A DNA stretch of 64,000 nt from Siphonodentalium dalli. Taxonomy: Eukaryota > Mollusca > Scaphopoda > Gadilida > Siphonodentaliidae. The translations under genes were made by a program, and so were the position numbers. The notes beneath the pieces were generated by a model. The model searched no databases and was not told where the DNA came from. It saw nothing but the letters and a program-made list of their open reading frames with translations. How positions within the stretch are numbered: position 1 is the stretch's first letter; each line of letters opens with the position of its first letter. This document shows positions 33,901 through 42,900 of the stretch, in pieces. Where the stretch lies: contig CP136061.1 in assembly GCA_032622095.1 (NCBI GenBank), positions 50,667,762-50,731,761 on the forward strand, written 5' to 3'.

Positions 33901-36900
33901 CATATATAAGAGAATGCATTGGCACATGGCCCTTCTGTTGGGTAAAGGGTTAAGTGGAACTTAGAGCCAATTATAATTAACTGTTGCCATGTTCAATGTA
34001 TGTTAATCAGTCACAATAACTCATGTTATAATGTGGTTATATTAAGTAGAACTTAGAGCCAATTATAATTAAAAGTAAATCTCATAGTGCTACGTCAAGA
34101 GACGATCACTAAGAGAATTAGATAAACATATCTCAGATCAACTCACTCATTTCTTCAGACATTTCCATTTTTGTTGACTCTTTTGAAAACTGATCCATCA
34201 TTTTCATAGTTTGCTGTGGGTCCATTGCTTTGTTCATATCAGTCATGGCCTGGAAAGGTTAAAGGTCAGATTATAATAATCTATCTGTCGTTGTCTGCAA
34301 AGGTTAAAGGTCGAAAAGATTAAAGTTCGAAAAGAAATAATGGAGTATAATACTCTATCTGTCATGGTCTGGAAAGGTTAAAGGTCGAAACGGAATATAA
34401 TAATCTATCTGGTCAGATTATAATAATCTATGTCATGGTCTGGAAAGGCTAAAGGTCGAAAAGGTTAAAGGTCGAAAAGAAATAACGGAATATAAAAATC
34501 AATCTGTCATGGTCTGGAAAGGTGCAAGCATAGAGGAAGGTGAAAGCCTAACGGAATATAATAATCTTGAAAGGAACAAAAAGAAGTTTGGCGAAAAGTC
34601 TGCTGGACAAGCCTGCAAATAATGTCTGTCATTTGCAGAATGAGGTCCTCAGAGGGTGAATTTAGTGATGCTATCCCGGGACAGCATACCTAAATTCACC
34701 CTCTGGGGACCTCATTCTGCAAATGACAGACACACCATTTGCAGGCTTGCTGGTAGTCATTCTAAACAGAAAAGAAAAAACCTACCTTTGTAGTTGTACC
34801 CATTGCTCCGGCCATCTTCATGTTGGAATGCATCATCTGAAAGGGATGAGAAGGTGAATGTGAATTATTCTCAAACCTTTTAATAGTAAACCAGACCTTT
34901 GTATATATTAAACAGATATGGTTTGTTTAAACATCTCGATTAATTATATGTAATAAATACATATAGTTTTATGTAATTTTGGAGGACGGAAATCAAAACA
35001 TACCTACATGCAACATTTCCCACCGAAAATAACCCTTTCATGACGGGAGCTGATCTGGTGCAGCATCAAATATCCTATGCCAGTACATCCTCTTATATAT
35101 GCGAGTCTCTCAAAGGGAGCCTGGCATATATACTAGTAAGATAATGTACTGACTTACAAGGTCAAGGTAAATATAATTAGGCCAATGCATTCTCTAATAT
35201 ATGCGAGGATCCCTATGGGAGACTAGCATATAAAAGAATGCAATGGCACAGGGTTTTCGCAAAATTTCGGGAAGCGCCGGATTGTAGGTGATATATATCA
35301 TGTGTTTTTTATCCCCCAGAACCAAGCGGGAATATGATAAATCTGAGAATTAATAGGTATAATAATGTGAGGCACCAAAACTCCATGGGCCTTTAGTGCT
35401 AAAAATAAACATAGAAAAAATAATTATCCCTAGTGTGGCAGGAGCGATTAGATGAATTTGTTGCGTTCATTACTTCATAATTTAGCCGTTTTGACCAAAA
35501 ACCTCACGATCGCTTTGTGCCCTTTAAAGAAATCATTTAGATTTGTCTTGAATTAAATGCGACGTTTGTTTAAACAGATGAATTTAGAATTAAACTCGAG
35601 TCTAATTCGAATTGAATCCGAGTCGTTGGTAGTGCGACGTTTGTTCCAAGGGTAATGGGGAGGTTTAAAACGATCAAAGATGAAGGCTTGGTCTGTGAAG
35701 TGAAGAAAATTATCAAAATTATCAGCTACAATCGGAAGCTCTGTGTTATGATGCAAAGCACCCCTGTGAACACAGACAACGGATTGTTCCATCAATCAGA
35801 CCAGCGCAACGCAATAATCTAAACGCTACTTAACCAATTCTATACTAAATACTCATTTATGAGTAGTTATCTTATTAACCTTTTCTATTTTAAATACTCA
35901 TTGATGAGTAGTTATCCCTAAGGAAATGTTCAAATAATAAGTTTAACCCTTTCCATACTAAATACTCATTGATAAGTAGTTATCCCATAGGAAATGTTCA
36001 GAAAATAAGTTTAACCCTTTCCATACTAAATACTCACTGATGAGTAGTTATCCCATAGGAAATGTACAGAAATAGGTTTACCCCTTTCTATACTAAATCC
36101 TCATTGATGAGTAGTTATCCCTTAGGAAATATTCAGATAATATAAAGTTGAACCCTCTCCATACTAAATACTCATTGATGAGTAGTTATCCCTTATGAGA
36201 TGTTCAGATAATAAGTTCAACCCTTTCTATACTAAATACTCATTGATGAGAAGTTATGCCCTAGGAAATGTTCAGATAAAATAAGTATAATCCATTCTAT
36301 ACTAAACACTCGTTGATTATTGATGAGTAGTTATCGCTTAGGAAATGTTCTGATAATAAGTTGAACCCTTTCTATACAAAATACTCATTGTAGTTATCCA
36401 TTTGGAAATGTTCAGATAATAAGTTCAACAAACAATCATAGGTCTTTTGTTGAACTTATTATCGGAACATTTCCCTCCAATTAATAGGACTTCTTCTGCA
36501 CTTGTATTATCTGTCATCTGTTTATTTGTCCTCGACACCCCTCCAAATAAATAATAGACCATTCCAATGTACACTTTTATAACTGAGTGGGAGAAGCCAT
36601 TTAGTACAGAGAGGGTTAACTGATGATCTTGTGAATAAACTATGGATCCCTACCTTTTGTTGGTGTCCGATTGCCGACACTTGAGAGCCCACAGCTAAGC
36701 TCCGCGTTTTCTGTTTCCTCAAGTTCACCAACTGTTTCGCTAATACAGTGCATGCCTGAAAATATTACCAACATCCAATGTGTGAGGTACATTGTATAAT
36801 ATATAACTTACAAGAGAGGTATGTGTGAGGTACATGTATAATAAATAACTTACAAGAGAGATATGTTATAACTTGTGACCCATTCTTCAATGTGTGAGGT

Positions 36901-39900
36901 ACATGTATAATAAATAACTTACAAGAGAGATATGTTCTAACTTGTGACCCATTCTTATGTATACATGTATACCATTTATATGTTGCCTTGTTCAGCATCA
37001 TCATTTTATCATAATTCAATTGTTTCGAGTTTTGACACACTTTATCACTCATTTGCACTTGATTAAACGGACATGGCTCGTTTTGAGCCATAAATTATGT
37101 ATACATAACTTGGTAAGACAAACTATGCCAGTCCTCTTAATTCAGATTGTTTGGCTTCGGCAATCAACTACGGCAACCCTTTGCTGTGGCCCAGTTTTCT
37201 TCACCAAAATGCTTCTGCACTGTCGATCTATTCTGTACTTTTGAATTAGCTTTCCGTCTCCATTTGGGGTAAAAAAAAGTTTGGCCAAATGAAATTTTTA
37301 GCCAAATTTTTTTGAAAATATTGGCCATTTGCCAATTTGGCCACAGACAGCGCGAACACTGATAGAAACTTCTTTATATTGATTTTTTTTTTAGTTTAGT
37401 TTCTCTATATCCCCAAATTGACAGACGACACATTGCATAATCGAAGTTCCCAATGGGTGCACACATCACAATATTCACCATTTGGGAACTTCAATCTGAG
37501 TCTCCCATAGTAGATGAGGTTATGCAGAATGAGGTCCCCCAGAGGGTGAATTTGATGCTGCTAGCGCGCTATGAAATTTTTAGCCAAATTTTTTTGAAAA
37601 TATTGGCCATTTGCCAATTTGGCCACAGACAGCGCGAACACTGATAGAAACTTCTTTATATTGATTTTTTTTTTTAGTTTAGTTTCTCTATATCCCCAAA
37701 TTGACAGACGACACATTGCATAATCGAAGTTCCCAATGGGTGCACACATCACAATATTCACCGTTTGGGAACTTCAATCTGAGTCTCCCATAGTAGATGA
37801 GGTTATGCAGAATGAGGTCCCCCAGAGGGTGAATTTGATGCTGCTAGCGCGCTATGCGGGGTAGCGTCACTAAATTCACCCTCTGGGGACCTCATTCTGC
37901 AAATGACAGGCACACTAAACCCAAGCTTTCGGGAGGGGAGGGTAGTTGGAGCAGTGTTGTGAGCTACAGCAATGCCTTAAGTAATCTCGGTGATAGCTTT
38001 CCGATGAATGGCAACAAGCCATATTTCCGACTAAATCCTGAAAAGTTATCCATAATTCTGCTGTGGTTAAGGGGTCGATTATTTAGAGGATTACTGTACA
38101 AGCGGCTTTACAATTGCAAACAGGAAGTTAATGCTCCCATATGGAGCCTGGCATATATATGAGAATGTACTGTCTTACAAGGTCGAGGTAATAGTTTTAG
38201 GCTGGGCACCTGAGTCCGACCTCATTCTGCTTAGGCCTCATCTTCTGCGAAGTATCTATAATCTCAAATTAACATTGTTTTTAGTTACTTTTTCCCTTCT
38301 GTTCAGTTTCTATATCCCCCAATTTGCAGAATATAAAATGCATAATCGAGGTGACTAATGGGTGAACGTCACAACTTCAACTGGGGAACTTCAATCTGAT
38401 CCTTGGATTCTCATAGCAGTTGATACCTCAGCAGAATGAGGTAAACAGAGGGTGAATTTGATGATGCTAGCCTGCGATGGAGGATACATCACTGAATTCA
38501 CCCTCTGGGGACCTCATTCTATGAATCAGTAGATACTCTACCTGTTTGTTTCCCTGCTTTGCAGCTCTCTTTATCTCCATTTCCTGAAAGGATAGAAATA
38601 ATACGTTCATTCTGAATCGTAGATTTTCACTTTTTTGTGTGTGTCTGCCCTTTGCAGAATGAGGTCCCCAGAGGGTGAATTTAGTGATGCTATCCCACAT
38701 GGTGGGCTAGCATCACCAAATTCACCCTCTAGGTACCTCATTCTGCTTAGACCTCAGCAGAATGAGGTTGCCAGAGGGTGAATTTGGTGACACTAGCCAG
38801 CTATGTGGGATAGCATCACAAAATTCACTCTCTGGGGACCTCATTCTGCAAATGACACACTATTTGTAGGCTTGGTTTCTGCTGGTTATTAAATGTTTCT
38901 TCAACAGCATTGCATAATATCCCTCCGGTTCTATTTTAGTTGGCATTTTCTGTTCCATTTTGCCCCAGCCAATGCATATGGCACATAAATATGAACCATA
39001 TTTTTTTTACTCAAATTCATTGAGATATCTAGCCCAAACACATGAATCGGGATACTTTCCCTTGTGATATCTAGCCCAAACACATGAATCGGGATACTTT
39101 CCCTTGAGATATCGAGCCCAAACACATGAATCAGGATACTTTCCCTTGAGATATCGAGCCCAAACACATGAATCGGGATACTTTCCCTTGAGATATCTAG
39201 CCCAAACACATGAATCGGGATACTTTCCCTTGAGATATCGAGCCCAAACACATGAATCGGGATACTTTCCCTCGAGATATCGAGCACAAACACATGAATC
39301 AGGATACTTTCCCTTGAGATATCGAGCCCAAACACATGAATCGGGATACTTTCCCTCGAGATATCGAGCCCAAACACATGAATCAGGATACTTTCCCTTG
39401 AGATATCGAGCCCAAACACATGAATCGGGATACTTTCCCTTGAGATATCGAGCCCAAACACATGAATCGGGATACTTTCCCTTGAGATATCGAGCCCAAA
39501 CACATGAATCGGGATACTTTCCCTCGAGATATCGAGCCCAAACACATGAATCAGGATACTTTCCCTCGAGATATCGAGCCCAAACACATGAATCGGGATA
39601 CTTTCCCTTGAGATATCGAGCCCAAACACATGAATCAGGATACTTTCCCTCGAGATATCTAGCCCAAACACATGAATCAGGATACTTTCCCTCGAGATAT
39701 CGAGCCCAAACACATGAATCGGGATACTTTCCCTTGAGATATCGAGCCCAAACACATGAATCAGGATACTTTCCCTTGAGATATCGAGCCCAAACACATG
39801 AATCGGGATACTTTCCCTCGAGATATCGAGCCCAAACACATGAATCAGGATACTTTCCCTTGAGATATCGAGCCCAAACACATGAATCGGGATACTTTCC

Positions 39901-42900
39901 CTCGAGATATCGAGCCCAAACACATGAATCGGGATACTTTCCCTTGAGATATCGAGCCCAAACACATGAATCGGGATACTTTCCCTTGAGATATCGAGCC
40001 CAAACACATGAATCGGGATACTTTCCCTTGAGATATCGAGCCCAAACACATGAATCGGGATACTTTCCCTCGAGATATCGAGCCCAAACACATGAATCAG
40101 GATACTTTCCCTTCGGCTGGAAAATAAATCTAAGATCTTCAGGAATTGAAACAGTTTCGCCAGTTTTTTAACAAAATTCGGAATTTTTTTAATAAACCAC
40201 TTAATTATGCCTTTATAGACAAATAATATTAACTATCTTCAGTTTTGTCTATGTTTTATTCACAGAAAAATTTAATTGCAGTCTTGAAATAAAGTTTTAT
40301 AAAAATATGTTGTTGTTGTCATTGTGGCCAGTTTGATGACTTGATACTTATTAGTTAGCTTTGAAAAGATTCAGACAGTTCATGTTCATTCAACTAACAA
40401 CTACCAGTTAATGTAACACAGCATCAGGAAATTTATTGAATGTTCTCTCCACCTTTGTAATATCAAAATACCTATTCAAATGAATAGTGCATACCGGTAC
40501 ATGTAGGTTACCAATGATGGCAATGTATACTTTATAACTGATTTTGAGAATCCATTCGGTGATGAAAGAGCTAAGAGTTAACACTATTTAGATAATCTGA
40601 CTATACATAACAATGTACATGTATACTGTACCAAATAGGAAGTTTATGCTCACCAACTTTTTCTCTTCTGCTGCGAGCTTTGATCTGTCCCGCTCTAAGT
40701 CTCGATTTGTTTTCCTGAGAACCCTTTCATTCTGTTTCATTTGCTCTGAAAAGAAAACAGAACCATAATTACCTGGAGTAAAATATTTTAACCTAGAAAT
40801 ACCGTACTGCCCTAAGTACAGTAATGCTCTAATTAATCGACTGCATAACCACAGCAGAATTATGGGTAACTTTTCAGGATTTAGTCGGAAATATGACTGT
40901 AACTGACTCAGTAGCTGGGGTTATTATGCATTTAAAACTGCACCGCAGCTGACAATTCCATGACAGCAGTGACACCGCACTTAGTGTGGTAAAGAAACCC
41001 TGGTTATCTTCCTTGACTGCCTATACACTGTATCTGACTGTCGGCAAATTTTATTTCTATGACATACATTACATAAATTTGATGGAACTACAATTATAAT
41101 TTATATTGGAAGCTACCGTTTCATACTAGTTGATGATTGACATGTATTTTTACCACACAGTCCTATGATTGTCTTGCAGTTTATAACCGCGTTTTAAGTC
41201 TAACCCAGGGTTTCCGCTAGGGGTTGGGGGAATGATACCCCAGTAGCTGCTAGGGGAAATATCAGTCCATCAACAAATAATCTAATAATACATGTATATA
41301 GTAAATCAGTTCTGAATGTCTACTTGACTACCATCTAACTACAGTAATGCTCTAATTAATCGACTGCTTAACCACAGCAGAATTATGGGTAACTCCCTGA
41401 GAGCTTTCCGATGAATGGCAACAAGCCATATTTCTGACTAAATCCTGAAAAGTCACCCATAATTATGCTGTGGTTAAGCAGTCGATTAATTAGAGCATTA
41501 CTGTACATGTAGATAAAGTCAAGGAATCGTAATTGTGTTTTATTTTGAACAAATTGAAGGGTTAAGTAATGTAGGCACTGCATATAAACACTGATAAAAT
41601 ATTGTATATTCTATAGGTACCAGCTATAGGTACCGTAACTTTTGCGACAAGAGATCAAGTTAAATTCGCGGGTAAAATAAGTCTAAAATAATTTGTTCAT
41701 AGTTTTAATCTAATATCGTATTTTAAATAAATCATGATATATATTATTTTATTTAATGAAAATAATTTTTGTTACCTTAGAGCAAATATTTAAAATAAGA
41801 TAAAAAGATCATCTTATTTATAGTAATACAGCATTTTGTGAAACACAATGGGGCAGAAAGTATTAATGAGTCTGCAATGGAAAATAGCTAGAGTAATGCT
41901 ATTTTTGTCTGGACAATACCCTATCTTATTCAAACTCCAGCCGACAGCGTTGAAGCTGTAACTCAGAGGTCGCCCCGCTTTCAGCGTGCATAATCAACTG
42001 AACTCTCCACTTAGACCGCGAAGCCACGACAAATGGTTTTCGCGGCTGGCTCAACCAATTTCATGGCTGGTTAGCTAGCTAAGCCGGCTCAGTCGCGAAG
42101 TTCGTGGCTGACGAAATATGGCGGCTCAGCCGGCTGAGACGTTATCAATCAGCGTATTTTCGTTTACGAAATTTTCCTAATCCCCGGTTATAGACCCTGT
42201 ATGTTTTAGCGTTTGTGGTGAACCCGTAGAATCCCAGACCACATGTGCTCTTTTTGGTGTTGGGCTTTTCCAATATGGCAAAAATACATGATGGACTGGC
42301 ATGGATGTACTATGTACCGTAGTTTCGGATCCTCACCAGCAGCAGAACATCGACGCCCTGGAGCGAATACTGAGAAGAGCTGTACGGTTCATGACCGGCG
42401 ATTACCAATCGAAGGACATGGCCAAACTGATGAATGACTGCGAGATAAGACCACTCGAAAAAAGAAGGAAAGACCAGAGGCTGGAGCTCTTTCACAAGAT
42501 GGCTAAGGCGCAGGTGTCGGCTGTAAACACTCAGTGCTTAATAAAACCAAAAAAGGAGGGCAGAAAAATACGAGCCAAGAAATTTGCTGAATTCAGTGCA
42601 TCTAACATAGTCTCAAAACAGGAATGTAATAATTCGCTGTCCTACGAACCACTGGTGACTCACTCCGCTGAATACTCAAACTCATTCTTCCCACGGACAA
42701 TTATTCAGTGGAACATTCTAAACGAGATGGACGCACGCGAAATTCAAAATAAAACAGCAGCGGACAACTCAACAGTCCCGCAAAGAACATAATTCTCTCT
42801 CTCCCGGCGATCTACACATCCGCGAGGATCATACGCCGTACATTATCCAGATCCAGTGTTGTGAACAGAAACTGGAATCATAGTTTTCATACATCCCATC

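Noticed and set aside
39022-40112. CRISPR-like array
   Set aside because: Units are contiguous with no unique spacers, in a eukaryotic intron.
38931-40171. Two long repetitive proteins on opposite strands
   Set aside because: Both come from the 42-bp minisatellite inside CHMP2B intron 2. No splice or start context supports either.
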